Positions 13,411 through 26,591 of a stretch of 64,000 nt of DNA are shown piece by piece. This DNA comes from Glandiceps talaboti. Taxonomy: Eukaryota > Hemichordata > Enteropneusta > Spengelidae. The stretch covers positions 15,836,651 to 15,900,650 of the forward strand of contig NC_135563.1 in NCBI RefSeq assembly GCF_964340395.1, given 5' to 3'. Both the position numbers and the translations under genes were made by a program. The notes below the pieces were generated by a model that ran no database searches, was not told the DNA's origin, and saw nothing but the letters and a program-made list of their open reading frames with translations. The first letter of the stretch is position 1; every line of letters begins with the position of its first letter.

Positions 13411-16400
13411 GCAATGAGCATAGGTCAACCAATATGTGCGAACTCAGAATGAACCCAACATTTAAAGCAATCCATCCAAGTCATGATGTAAACAGACGTT
13501 ATTGACGCGACAATTCGATGTCAAATTGAGCGTCTACTCCAGAGTGACGAATGGTTAAATATTAATGTCAAAGAAGTCTGAATAGTTAGTAGTCTATCCG
13601 CAGAAGTGCCAGCATGTATACTTCTTCTGAAGGAAGTAATGAAGTGCAGATATGTCAATCATAATTTATACGCTTCCCATTATCAACATAATTATACCAT
13701 TTCTACCAGCGAATTATTAGAGCTTTTAAACCTGTCTTTATGTCTGTACCACGACGCAAACGTGATCAAGCGTTTCTCTTTAGTTTGGAAAGAACAGTAA
13801 ATGATCATTAAAGTCCAAATGCCATAAAGCAATATGTTCATTGATTCAGCACAGTAATGCCCGTGGTCTCTCTATAGCAACGGTCGCTGTATCTAAATGT
13901 ACCTATTTTACTGAAGGTGTTGGTTTAAATATTGATGAGTTGCTGTATTATTTCCATTCAACTGTTATAACATGTCAGCAACAAAGCATGGCCTAGGACT
14001 GTTCTTCAATTAAACCTTTTCCTCTTTCTGTAGTTTCTTATAAAATAATTATTAAATTTGCTTACTGTATAATTACTTTCTGTATGAAGTTTTTCCCTTG
14101 GAAAAATAAACGAATTGGAATCATATTGATTAAATCTTAACCTTACGAACAACTGCAATAAACAAAAAGGTGTTTTCTATAGTATTCGGATTACAAACAA
14201 AAGATTTCAACGTTCCTTGCATTGGCTGCAATACAAAATTAAAATCATGATAAATAAAATATGTTATAAACAATGTACTTAGTCTCTCCTGTCATAAGTA
14301 AAAAAGTACCACTGTGATAGGTTTTCATGTAATTTCAATTTTGTATTTTACTAAAATGGAAAGTACTATAACAATGTGTCACATCTGATGATTACTCCTA
14401 TAGAAATGTAACGGATCAAACGATGCGATTTAAATGCATAGCAATGTCTGTATCTGTCGGTCTAAAATCACATGTTTTTCTTTTGTTTGTTAGTTTTTGA
14501 CCATTTACACCTTTATAGGGAAATAATACACATTTGTTTCCATAAGGTTGGCATAAAAGGTATTCATGTTAGAAACGCGTCTTTCAACAGCAATACAAAT
14601 CCTAGCAAACAATTACTGACAATTCTTTGATTCGACGAACTATCGCGCAAACGTATTGAGCACTGTAAGTTTATATTCAATACAGACGACATGTAGAATT
14701 AGACACACCATGATTATCATATATGCACGTGAAATGGTGGTGCTATATGTCACGAAAACTAAGGCATCTAACAAAAGTTGGAAAGAACATACAAAACAGA
14801 ACACGCCGAAGTTGGACGTTTTATGGCACACACAAAACAAAACAAGCCGATATTATATGTTGTACATCTCATGGCAAGAAAGGTAAAGAACGAGCGATAT
14901 TTATGTATATAATTGATCAGTTCATACACAATACAGATGTAATTCTCTTTATAGTTTATTAAGATTATGGAGATAACATTCTTTATCATTTAAGAATATT
15001 ACAGCTGATAAACAATTTATTGTGTTCTTTAATAGGTTGTTTATTTTAAGTACATGTAAAATTGCACTTCCTTGTCGGTACATAGATATATTCAAGCCTA
15101 TGCCTGACAACTGTTTACATAATTCTTATAATTTAACATAAATTTATAAATTGAACATTTATTAATATTTATAATCGCTTCAATTGATAGATTTTGTCTG
15201 ACAAGGTTTAATGGCAGATCTAATCATTTGCATACTAATGAGGAACATATTGTACATTGCACACATTTTGTCATAGATTCGATGACGTAGTGACAAAACT
15301 TTTAAAAAACGTTCCTTTAAAACAGGAAAATGACCTGTTTAGGTTACCTAATTCTGTAGATAGCACTAGTATCGAGGAGTGTACACTAAAATTGTCATAA
15401 CTTGGCAAATGATAGTTCTATCTGTATTGAAGCACAGCAAGAACTCCTCAATGTTGCAATGATATATATGTCAGCGACCACTTTACTGCCTGAATAATAT
15501 AATCGTTATTGGGTTTAATGGAAAATACATGCCATGTAATACACAAACCAGACATTGCAATATTCGTATGTTTACATAAGGGTTAAAAAGTTCCGAAATT
15601 GAATATTTTATAACTCAATATCCCTTCAACACAGGGAGATTACATTTTTCTTTGACAGATTTTCAATGGTACTGGGTTATGAATAAACTTACACGGGGAG
15701 CAGATTATATCCACAAATACCATACAAATTGTGAGTATTATAAACGTTATCCTCTCTGCCAACTCGTTGCCTTGGGTTAACCACCCTTTCAATACCAGTT
15801 ATTTGATTGACTTTGAAAAAGAGTTATATTATTCTAAAATGGGGTCGAGAAAATAATATACCAAGCTGAACCTTATTGTTTCTACCATATACTTGTACGT
15901 CTTGAAAACTGCCACAATTTCAAAAGCTAAGGAAGGCGATATCTTGTTGGGATTTAATTTCCTCGTGCTCACTTCTTTTCCTGTTCAAATAGGTTTACAT
16001 AGATACTGCGTATAAACAGTTTGTCTGTATTGATAGAGACTAAATCACCAACGCCTGACACCACTCTGTTTGATTGATATTCCCAAGAGATGATGTAGCA
16101 CTGTCAAGCCGCGAGACATAAACTGCCGGCAGGACTGAACACATGAAATTCAAAGTAGACTTCTAAGAGAGGTACGTAAATGGGGAAAGTAATCTCTGTT
16201 AAGCTTACATTGACATTTTAGTAACGATAGCGGGATAATTCACACTATTAGAGCGTGTTTTAAGAATAGCTGTCATTATCCTGTGTGGACACCTAGCCTT
16301 TTCGAACGTTCAATGATATTGACAGAATGGACATTTTTACCCTCTGAAATGTCGACTGTAGGCCAAGAAAATCATATACATTTGGTAAATTTGTTGGTGC

Positions 16401-16446
16401 ATTTTTAACAATATGATAGCGTAATTTATAACCAATGACGAAATCG
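13411..16446. other. Non-coding stretch
   Basis: Short open frames on both strands overlap each other, and none resembles a known protein. No RNA gene seen. Confidence 0.55.
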
Positions 16447-16509
16447 TGTATGTATGTATGTATGTATGTATGTATGTATGTATGTATGTATGTATGTATG
16501 TATGTATTT

Positions 16510-16540
<31 letters not shown>
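16447..16540 (+). repeat. (ATGT)n-(GT)n microsatellite
   Basis: About fifteen ATGT units followed by about fourteen GT units. Confidence 0.96.
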
Positions 16541-16543
<3 letters not shown>

Positions 16544-17479
16544 TTTTCTATGTGAAAATATATATTTATCGTAGGCTTTTTCTTCGTCACAGAGAAAACT
16601 GCAGAAATGAACACGGGAATCCCGTTTTCCTATCAAGGAAAACTCTGTATATGTCTAACAGCAATAATATTTATATGTAGGCCGAGCGGCTATACCAAAA
16701 ATCCATAACTTTATGACAGTGTGGTATGTAGAACAAATACTATGACAGTCTATTTATATGTATGGCACGCATTACGCTGCGATAGGTTGACAAGCTGTAC
16801 TAGAGCCAATAAAGCAAATTATTCCGAGACACAAACGATCACAATTGTGGTAGTGGAATAATATACATTGGTCGATATATTTATGCATTTCGGTAAGTTA
16901 GTATCGATTACAATAGTAATATTCAAAGGAATCCAATCCCGACGTTCATGTAGATAAACAAGAGATAAAAAGACGGAGATTTCCTGTGCATCCTCGCCCA
17001 CGTAGACAAAAATGGTAAAACGACTCATTATTAACGTTTTTTTCCGTTTGAAGGTGAGGGAGATATTTAGTGAAAGCGACAAGACAAGACAAGGACGTAC
17101 GTACAATACACTGAAGACTATAAGATTACAAGAGTGTCTATAAGAAGCATGTGCTTTATAAATAAAATTATAGAAGACGCGACGTGAAAAGTGATAGGGA
17201 CGGACCGTGTTAATAAATCTAGCTCATTTGTATTCGTGTTGGCGATCTAGATATTCAAGCAAATCAAGCGAACAAAATGTTCAACGGTGGCAATCACAAC
17301 GGAGAAAATTGCTCACCGTCTACGCTTCATTTCACTAACAGTGCTTTGCTGCGTGGCCTGGTCTCTCAATATCGACAATGTAGCATTTGTGCCATGTAAG
17401 AGAGCTGGCTGATTGCTCAGTTTTCAAAGTTTCAAGTGAGGTACTTTAGCAAAACAATCAGGCACGCATACGAATGAAC
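16541..17479. other. Non-coding stretch with a 95-codon minus frame
   Basis: A minus frame at 16819-17106 has no family resemblance and no convincing splice or start context. I treat it as chance. Confidence 0.5.
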
Positions 17480-18548
17480 CAATGACTGGTTTGCGTAGCC
17501 CATGATTGGTTTACGTAGCCTATGATTAGTTATGTAGCCTATGACTGGTTTGCGTAATCCTGGCTGGTTTGTATACCCATGACTAATTTGAGTGGCCTAT
17601 GACTACTTTGCATAGCATATGACAAGTTCCTGTACCCTATGGCTAGTTTGCATACCCTATGACTGGTTTGCATAGCCTATGACTAGTTTGCGTACCCTAT
17701 GACTGGTTTGCGTACTGTATGACTGGTTTGTGTACCCTATGACTGGTTTATGTGCTCTATGACTGGTTTATGTACCCTATGAACAGTTTGCGTAGCCTAT
17801 GACTGGTTTATGTACCCTATGACTGGTTTTGCATACTGTATGGTTGGTTTGCATAGCCTATGACTGGTTTGCGTACCCTATGAATAGTTTGCGTAGCCTA
17901 TGACTGGTTTATGTGTCCTATGACTGGTTTGCATAGCCTATGACTGGTTTGCGTACTGTATGGCTGGTTTGCATAGCCTATGACTGGTTTATGTGCCCTA
18001 TGACTGGTTTATGTACCCTATGAATAGTTTGCGTAGCCTATGACTGGTTTGCGTACTGTATGGCTGGTTTGCATAGCCTATGACTGGTTTATGTGCCCTA
18101 TGACTGGTTTATGTACCCTATGAACAGTTTGTGTAGCCTATGACTGGTTTGCGTACTGTATGGCTGGTTTGCATAGCCTATGAGTGGTTTGCGTACCCTA
18201 TGACTGGTTTATGTACCCTATGACTGGTTTGCGTAGCATGACTGGTTTATGTGCCCTATGACTGGTTTATGTGCCCTATGACTGGTGTATGTGTCCTATG
18301 ACTGGTTTGCATACTGTATGACTGGTTTGCATACCCTATGACTGGTTTATGTGTCCTATGACTTGTTTATGTGTCCCATGACTGGTTTATGTACCCTATG
18401 ACTGGTTTGCATACTGTATGACTGTTTTGCATACTGTATGACTGGTTTGCATAGCCTATGACAAGTTTGTGTACCCAATGAATAGTTTGCGTAGCCTATG
18501 ACTGGTTTGCGTAGCCTATGACTGGTTTCTGTACCCTAACTGGTTTGG
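17480..18548 (+). repeat. Minisatellite, 20-bp unit, about 53 copies
   Basis: Consensus CCTATGACTGGTTTGCGTAC with unit variants (GCGTAC, GCATAG, ATGTGC, ATGTAC, CTGTA). The units are strictly 20 bp over most of the array and more diverged at the left edge (17480-17640). Five-unit (100-bp) blocks at 17941-18040 and 18041-18140 differ by only two bases, showing higher-order amplification. Confidence 0.96.
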
Positions 18549-19040
18549 GTTTAAGGGTACGCATAAAGGAATGTTAAAATATTGTATTAATGAAGTCACA
18601 TTCATAAGTAAAAAATACTGTCAGTACTAGAGAAGTCACTGACACGACACACGGATGAACTCTGTGGGATTCAATTTTGAATAGTTGTAGTTTACTCCCT
18701 TGAGAGATGTTACTAACATTTAAAAGACGTGGCTAGATAGGATTGAAGAGAATACATCCTGTAGGATAATTGTAGACGTGAAAGCAAGGCGATTAGATTC
18801 TTTGATCATGACGTGGTACCAAAATACAGTAAATGTATTCAGATTACTGAAGCTTACCACATGTATCCTTAGAAGCAGATAAGACTTAGTCTTGTTGAGT
18901 TTGAGTTTCTCTACATATCCGAATCTAGATAGGAGAGTTACATGCCTCAAATACTACCAGACCAGAGTAACTGTAGAGTTTTAATTAGACGGCATGATAA
19001 TTTTTGTTACATCTGAAGCAAGCATACAAAATCATGATAC
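18549..19040. other. Non-coding stretch
   Basis: Nothing recognised. Confidence 0.5.
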
Positions 19041-19213
19041 ATTTTATCTCACTTTGAACACAAATCAACATTAATGACAATGTCGGACGAAACAAGGAAG
19101 AAAGACTCAAACACAGAACTATTCATTTTGTTCACAGTGAGATAAAATGTAACATTTCATGTGCAATGCAGGCTATTAGTGCCTGTATTTTGTTTGTGTA
19201 ATTTGTAACAAAA
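19041..19213 (+). repeat. Diverged dispersed repeat, copy 1
   Basis: It shares TTTTATCTCA and a nearly identical 35-bp block (AGTGCCTGTATTTTG...) with 21105-21233, in the same order and strand. Intervening sequence is partly alignable by eye. Confidence 0.6.
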
Positions 19214-20132
19214 AATATTTGTGCAAGATGTAAAAAACACCGTGTCGCCTTATTGAGACTCTATAGTCACTCTGGTTTATGTAGTAGTGTGGACAAATAC
19301 AGAATGAATATGAAACACTGTTTACTTTCCATCTCATAACACTTCACAATCATATAGTTATTACGGGGATGCTATATAATATGTGTTACAAAGGTGCTCT
19401 CACTCTGTAAGAACATTGAAGCTTAATTCATAATTTTTCAAAACTAAATTCCACATATATAGAAAATTTATAGTTGCTACTTCTACTGGCTAAATGGTTA
19501 ACTTTTTTGGTGTTTGTCATCCGTATGTGTCCAGCAATACTGAAGCTAAATTCAAGAGAACACATATCCAAGATGATTGCCTGTAATGATTTAATTTTGT
19601 GTTTATGCTCTAGGTGTAATTAATTCTGTGAGCTGAAACTTGTGCTATTCTCAAGTATAGACACACAAAGATACACACATGGCTACAAGACTTTTTTAGT
19701 GCATCGGTTCATTGCTATTAAATAGAGGTGTACACAAAAATAGACTTACATGACATAATATTGGAATGGTTTGTTACCATGGTATATAGCCATTATTGAA
19801 TAGAACAAGATGGTCCTTAGAAGATTTTAAAAATTCCACTGGGAAAATTTCATATTTTTATATTACAGGATATCCAAACTTTGATACATGATGGTATTTA
19901 CTCACATTCCAAACCTATGGGCATGTTAGACCATGTGTTGGGCAAACAGTGGTCCATCGGAAAGGTGACAATTCACCATTCAATAACAAAACTACTGCCA
20001 TGGTATAGACCCAACAAAAAGTACGCTGTGTTACAACATATGATATAAATAAAAGTCACGACATATCATGACTACCGCTTGGGTAGGTGTCTCCATCACA
20101 GTTGTAGCTGAATATGTTCCCTCAATACGTCT
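19214..20132. other. Non-coding stretch
   Basis: Nothing recognised. Confidence 0.5.
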
Positions 20133-20430
20133 TCTATAAAAGCAACAAAAGGTAACGTGTAATGCCGAAGAGACGTCTGTATCGAAATGGCATGCAACCA
20201 CCTTGTCTCCCGTGGTGCTATAGACAGTTCTGTCGTGTTTAAATATATTACTGTTAATAATTACAACCATATGAAAACAACATGGAATTTTATGCGTGTA
20301 ACATTGAAGCTTATGTGAATTGCCACTCTAGTACGAAGAACTGGGATTTGCAGAGAGTGCTCTGTAAATCACGTTCTCTGATTCCTATTTCGTTATAATC
20401 ATGAGGAGCAAATTATCTACTTTCGGTGTA
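20133..20430 (+). repeat. Diverged tandem duplication, copy A
   Basis: It matches copy B at 20510-20824 with an offset of 377-393 bp. Shared blocks in the same order include TCTATAAA..GTAACG/GGTAACGTGTAATG, CCATATGAAAA, TGTAAATCA.GTTCT and TACTTTCGGTG.ATTTC. Small indels have accumulated, so the duplication is old. Confidence 0.65.
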
Positions 20431-20509
20431 TTTCGCACATTTTAACTTAATTTGCTGGAAAAAAAAGCATTAGCCCTTTCGATGGTTTTCTTTACATCGC
20501 GATACGTGT

Positions 20510-20824
20510 TCTATAAAGTAACGAAAGATAACGTGTAATGTTAAACAAATATCTGAGTTTTGCAATGAAATCGCACGCAGTCACCAGGTCTCCTGTGGTG
20601 ATACACAATGCGTTAGCGCTTGAATGTTGATAAACAGTCACAGCCATATGAAAAGCAGCCCTGAATTCGTGTTTAACGCATGTAATAGTGAATCGCTACC
20701 CTAAAGTTATAATTCAAAGTAATGAGTTCTTCAAAGTACGTAAGTGTGCTTTGTAAATCAAGTTCTGATATGACCATTAAGCTGAACGAGTTGTGAAAGT
20801 GAAAGTTCTGTACTTTCGGTGAAT
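20510..20824 (+). repeat. Diverged tandem duplication, copy B
   Basis: Partner of 20133-20430; see the shared blocks listed there. Neither copy keeps a shared long reading frame. Confidence 0.65.
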
Positions 20825-21104
20825 TTCACGCATTTAAGGGAAAAAATCAGCAACATTTTCAATAATTATTTGCAAGGAATAATACAAACAATAATATTAC
20901 CTATTGAATGCGGCGCGACGCACCATGTAACATTCAGCTACACATTGTATATCGCAGCAGTCTGCTATAATAAATCTCATATATATCAAATATTTACTAC
21001 CAAACCAGACAGCAGTTTCTTTTTTACGTCTAACACGAGTTTTGTAACAAATTACATAAAAGAAAATACAGAAAGTGATAGCGCGCACGCATGTGAAATG
21101 ATAT

Positions 21105-21233
21105 ATTTTATCTCATAATGATTGTGAACATAAATCGGATGACACAAGGAATATCCAAACTAAAAATTGTTAACAGTTCGTGTGCGTGTGCGCTATCATC
21201 AGTGCCTGTATTTTGTTTGTGTAATTGGTAACA
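21105..21233 (+). repeat. Diverged dispersed repeat, copy 2
   Basis: Partner of 19041-19213, about 2 kb downstream on the same strand. The best-kept block ends in TTTGTTTGTGTAATTGG. Confidence 0.6.
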
Positions 21234-22713
21234 AACACAAAACAACCATTGGGCTCTAGTCTTTCTGGTTTGGTAGTATCTTTACACACAACTTAACAGC
21301 TATGATGAACTGTGCGCACAGCACCTTGTCTACATGAAATACAGCACAACTCTGTATGTTATACTAATGAATAATTAAAAGTTATATGTAAGATGGTCTT
21401 GATAAGTTACGTCTTGAAATCTTAGTTGTAAAAACTCTCCCGCAAGTAAGTCAGAGTTACTTTCTGTCTTCTGCCAACTCCGGGGGGCATACTCATTAGG
21501 CAAACATATTGAAGTTCAACCCCCAAAAAAGAACAACGATTTAATGATTGTCTTCGTGACTCTTCCCTGTCTTTATCTCCCATTCACGAGTTTCTTAAGT
21601 AAATCCGGAGATGATTACTATACTAATCAAACATACGAAAATTACCACCAGCGTCAGAGAATGAAATCTGTCTCGCCAATGGGCGATGTTCAGTAATGCA
21701 CAAGCAAAGGTACTTATACGAAGAAACTACATAAAAATATCCGTTGGCGCCCAAACCATATGCCCTCAGGATTGAATGGATAAGATCCAGTACTTCAAAG
21801 TGGTGTTTGTTGACCTTGCCGCGCCCTTACAAATGTACATGGCAAATATGCAGAACACGACACATCGACGGACAGTTACCTAATTCCTTGCTTCTACTAA
21901 ATGATAAAATTATTTGATAAAAGTGATATTTTCTCTCCAATCGAATGCAAATCTCAGATCCTAGGTGGAAAGCATTTCGGAATTTATGCTTTAGCGGTAG
22001 TATACTTATACTATACTATACTTAACTTACACTGATTTGCCGAAGGTACAGTGTCTATCTACTTCCTACTTTTTTCCTTTGTCTGCTGGAAAAGTTTTCA
22101 TATGGGGATATGTTTGAAAGTATACATGTATCTCTCGTTTTTGTGTGCAGGCAATTGTAATAAATAATTCCACCCCTGTGGTAGGTATTACAAGGCAAAC
22201 AAGTGATAAGATAGAGAACATACACGTAGTTCGTCCTTCGTAACATCATAGTTCATTAAATGGATATTGCTAGTTAAAACTCTTTTGTATATACGTGGTT
22301 TATCTGAGACACAATTTGGCATGGACACAAATACCATTGGTACACATGTACGAATGTCAATAATTGGTTCGCAGTTATAACGTTCGTTTAATTCAGTGGT
22401 GCTTAGTGATTTTTTAAAATAATATTTGATGTTTCCCTGTAGTTGAACTTGTTGAATAAATACAATAATAATTATTATTTATTGAAATAATATACAGCCG
22501 CATTAGCACAACTCGTGCTTATAAAAAGTCAGAAAGTACAGAATACATATTAGCTTCGTTTTGGTATTGTTTCATTCTCGCAACCAGAGTATAGTTTTCA
22601 ACTAAAGCAACGACAAATCGAGGGGGTGTCTGTTAAGCGCCACCTCGAAGAGGCTAGCAGTTTTACGAAGATGTGTTGTTTGGACGGCTTGGACTCACAG
22701 TAGTCAACAATGA
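21234..22713. other. Non-coding stretch
   Basis: Nothing recognised. A short AT-only patch lies near 22465-22495. Confidence 0.5.
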
Positions 22714-22834
22714 GGATCAGAGGTTTGAGTTTGCAGTTCACTATATATAAGAATTGACATCTTAACAAAGTTCGTAATTTGGTATACACGTAAGTTTACG
22801 TTTTCGTACGAACCGTTATGATAGACTTCTCGAC
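22714..22834 (+). repeat. 120-bp direct repeat, copy 1
   Basis: Nearly identical to 23171-23288 through about 75 bp (core GAGTTTGCAGTTCACTATAT and GAATTGACATCTTAACAAAG), then more diverged up to the shared ACT.CTCGACA end. Confidence 0.85.
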
Positions 22835-23170
22835 ACCATTCCAAATTTATACACTACTATTAGTGTAGCTGCATTTCCAAATTCTATTCACTTCCTTTAC
22901 TCAGAAGTCACCGCCTTAATTTAAATAAAAAGGGAATATCATGAAAGTTAGAATAATTATTATATTAAAAAGGGTGATTCGTCATCATGACAAAGACACT
23001 TGTTTTCTGGGTTATATCTTTGGGTTGCTACATGGTTCAAGCAATTACTACATGTTACTTATACTATGTACATAGACCTTGAACTTTACAAACCCATGGA
23101 ATGTTTTAGAGCGCAGCAAGACATATACGTTGTTTGATTAACTAATCAAACGATTGTCCAGTATACTGAC

Positions 23171-23288
23171 GATCAAAGCTTTGAGTTTGCAGTTCACTAT
23201 ATATATGAATTGACATCTTAACAAAGTTCGTAATTTGGTACGTCAGTTTAAGTTTTTTGTATGTATCATTACCGTAGACTACTCGACA
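23171..23288 (+). repeat. 120-bp direct repeat, copy 2
   Basis: Partner of 22714-22834, about 457 bp downstream on the same strand. Confidence 0.85.
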
Positions 23289-23976
23289 AAAATATGACAA
23301 ATTTGAATTGGAATATTTGATATAGAAAGATGTTCACAATGGTTAGAAGGGTTATCCATTATCTTGTTTATATTATCTCTTTTGCTCACGTTTAGACATC
23401 GCTAATTTATTTTTAGAACACGAAGTGAAGATATGTGCCTATCATGCCGACATAGGTACAATTTATACCGTCTATTAGGATTTACAAGTTCATTTCCTGT
23501 AAGATGTATCGTTTATAAGGTTACAATAAAAGACAAAATTAGCTACTAAAACTACACCTAGGATTTTAAGAGGACTGACTTTCCTTACATGTGAACTTTT
23601 TGATGCTGCTTATTGTGAATAGACAAATGTCTTTAAAAACAAAACATTAAGTTGAAAAAACACTGTAAGCTTATACTGACAATGGTCTCTCAAAACAAAG
23701 ATTTTATAGCAATGATTGGTAATAGACTGGAATCGCACCACACAGGTATTTCGTATACAGCCGATACCATTACAAACATTAATTAGTGCTATGGCTCATT
23801 ACAATTTAGATTGTATTAAAAAACGAATTTTATCCTAAGTAATATTTTGATCACAAAATTCATTGATGTGTCCAACATTATGGACAAAAAGTATTTACAG
23901 GTAACCTAAAGAGCTCTAGGAAAGGCGTCAATGATTACGAAAACAATGTTGTGCTGGTTGTTCAAGCGTGCACTGA
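23289..23976. other. Non-coding stretch
   Basis: Nothing recognised. Confidence 0.5.
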
Positions 23977-24361
23977 GCAACCATTTCTGCTAGAAATGAT
24001 CTCTTCCTCGCAGTTTAGCTAGAATGTGCGAGAAGAAGACATTCCCTCGCATGACGTATGCGAGATTGACATTTTTCAGAGCCTCCCTACGACAATTCAC
24101 AACTTCGCAGTCATTCTGCAAGATTCATTTTAGAATTACCTTTTATTTTATATCTCTTCGTGAGAATTATAACATCTCGCAGTAGCCTTCTTCGCAGGGT
24201 AACGGTGAAAGTTTAGTCGTATCGAAGAAAGTCAGTGAGAAATTAAATCGCATGGAGGCTAATGGTGTTCTGGTATCTCATGCAAGGAAATAGCGTTTTC
24301 TAGCTATAGGACGTTATCGAAAAGCTGCCAGGAAGTAGTGATTTCTCGCAGAAATGGTTGC
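23977..24361. mobile_element. MITE-like element, 385 bp, with 34-bp terminal inverted repeats
   Basis: The left end (23977-24010, GCAACCATTTCTGCTAGAAA...) and the inverted right end (24328-24361, GCAACCATTTCTGCGAGAAA...) agree at most positions over 34 bp. The interior has no coding frame but carries clustered CTCGCA/TGCGAG hexamers in both orientations (24007, 24027, 24046, 24059, 24176, 24345) plus further TCGCA cores. Such subterminal motif arrays are typical transposase-binding sites in non-autonomous DNA transposons. I could not see a clear target-site duplication, so the superfamily is unassigned. Confidence 0.75.
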
Positions 24362-25736
24362 GTAAAGTTTGTGTTGAAAATAAACAACGTATACATTTGA
24401 TCGGAAAGACTTGGGATCATATCAACACTCTGTTAAGAGGTTCATTTGGTGGATATCTTTATACTATGTGTATTTTGTATTGAAAACGCCTGAACATCAC
24501 GTATATCTTTTTTCACTAAAGTACACGAGAATGGACTGGAAGGTATGCAATGGGTCAATTTCAATCTTAATCTCAATATGCCCGGATTCATAATACGGTG
24601 GCTCACAGATTGATTATGAAATATTCATTAGATCTCCAGGGTGAAAAGCCTGTGTCAGATAAAGAAATCCAACGCAAATCATAACCTTATAAAGAATTGA
24701 ACTCAGGGTGATTCCATCAGCCACCCCCACAGGGATGAACAAACAAGTACTTGAGAGCCATGGAGTATTCAAGTGTTATTCCTTTAGTTCGTACGTACTA
24801 TAAATATTTCATGGACTCACGTGGTTGTAAGTTTTGTTGAGAGGTGATACATGTCAGATATATCATGATCTCTTGATCTTCTTTGGATTGAAAGTAATCC
24901 CGGAGCCAAGTAAAACCTTAGTTAACTTGTCTCAGCAATACTGAAGTCACGAATTTTGTTTCCATTATCCTTACGATTAAATGTTAGCAGTGAGGTGAAA
25001 CACTAGTAGCCAATATGATTGGTTTGTGTATCTACACCAGGGATTTCTGACATCACATTGGCTCCAGTGGTATTACCTAGATACCTTGTACTGTATATAT
25101 GCATAACATTGTTTTCCGTTTCAAGTATAAATTCGCAAAGAAATATTGGCAATAGTGCCATTTCGTTAAAGGAAGGAGTGGAAATTAATGGCACATTCTC
25201 TTCGATTGTATAGCCACATGGCACATTCCATTCTCGTGCATACTGGTGCGCTTTAATGTTGTTCTAACGTCAATGTGGTAGGTAGTAGTCGGTCAATTTA
25301 TCCAGCTAGTAGACAATCAACATCTTAAAGGGTTTATAGAAAACATTAAAGACAGAAACTAGTCTCAAAAATATGCAAGAGAAACATGTCTGTGTATATT
25401 TCATAGCAGACACATCACTTCAAAGAAATTATATGTAACTAGTGTATGAAATATTGGAGTTTGATTCACTTTTTGATCAAGAAGATAAAAATTGGTTATA
25501 TATTTGACAGATACTTAAAGTAAGTTTCTATGTATGTCGTTTTGATCCTGAGCTGCTGGATTGGTAGGTTTTAAACCAAATGTGGCTATTATTCACTGGC
25601 ATTATCATGCATATGTGTATATGTAATATTGATCTATCTCCCCTGAACAAGATTTCGACGAAATTGATAAAAGACAGATGAACAGACAGACGGAAAGAAC
25701 CCACTGCAATACCCCCTGCTCACGCTGTGCCTGAAA
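24362..25736. other. Non-coding stretch
   Basis: Nothing recognised. Confidence 0.5.
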
Positions 25737-25784
25737 GGGGGGGGGGGAATAAAAAGACACGCGCGCGCGCACACACACACACAC
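25737..25784 (+). repeat. Poly-G, (CG)n and (AC)n cluster
   Basis: Eleven G, then about five CG, then about seven AC units. This is a purine/pyrimidine-alternating tract, potentially Z-DNA forming. Confidence 0.9.
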
Positions 25785-26523
25785 CCGCACGCACGCAAGC
25801 GAAAGTATATGGACGAATAACTCTAGCAGGAAATGCTACTCGCTTACCTTAATTTAAACAAAGAACTTTTGGAGAAAAAAAATGACAACATATATTTGAT
25901 CGTGAACACATATGTCCAAGAATCTACATGCTGTTTATACATATTCACTTGTTCTCAACTGTGGACCGATTCATATATATTGACATTAGATGTTACTTAC
26001 CGGACACCTTTTTTAAAACTCTCAACAGTGACACCTTAAAAATCCTGTTAACTTCATTTTACATATAAATGAGAAAACTCCCAATTAATCTACCTTGGCG
26101 AATGTAGATATTTAAAACTGATTTAATTTCTAAATATTTGTGTTTATCTGCTATTGATATTTTACCATATTACCATTTATATGAGTTTGTGTTCAATTTA
26201 GACGTTTCTTTTCAAAGTTCCTTTTTTTAATTTCCTTTTCACTGTGAAGAGCCGTTGAGCATTTTGAATATATTTATGGTACAGTATTTATACATTTTGT
26301 TCTCTACCATCTGAATCTGAGTAAATTTGATTTCATTTATATTGCATGTTCATACATTTGCTGATTTGATATATACCCGTTGTTTCACAAGTACCATCGT
26401 TGTAAAAAAAACATCTAGTTCACTCATCTACACAATGGGGTACTTAAAAGATCATAAGTTCATGCTCTTTAACACTGGATAAGATTCTCAAATCCTGAAC
26501 TTCTGTCAAAGCATATAGATTAA

Positions 26524-26591
26524 CTGTGTTAAATAGACAGGTTTTACTCGAGTCTCTCTGTGTTAAATAGACAGGTTTTACTCGAGTCTCT
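26524..26591 (+). repeat. Perfect 34-bp tandem duplication
   Basis: Two identical copies (26524-26557 and 26558-26591) beginning CTGTGTTAAATAGACAGG and ending CTCGAGTCTCT. Confidence 0.95.
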
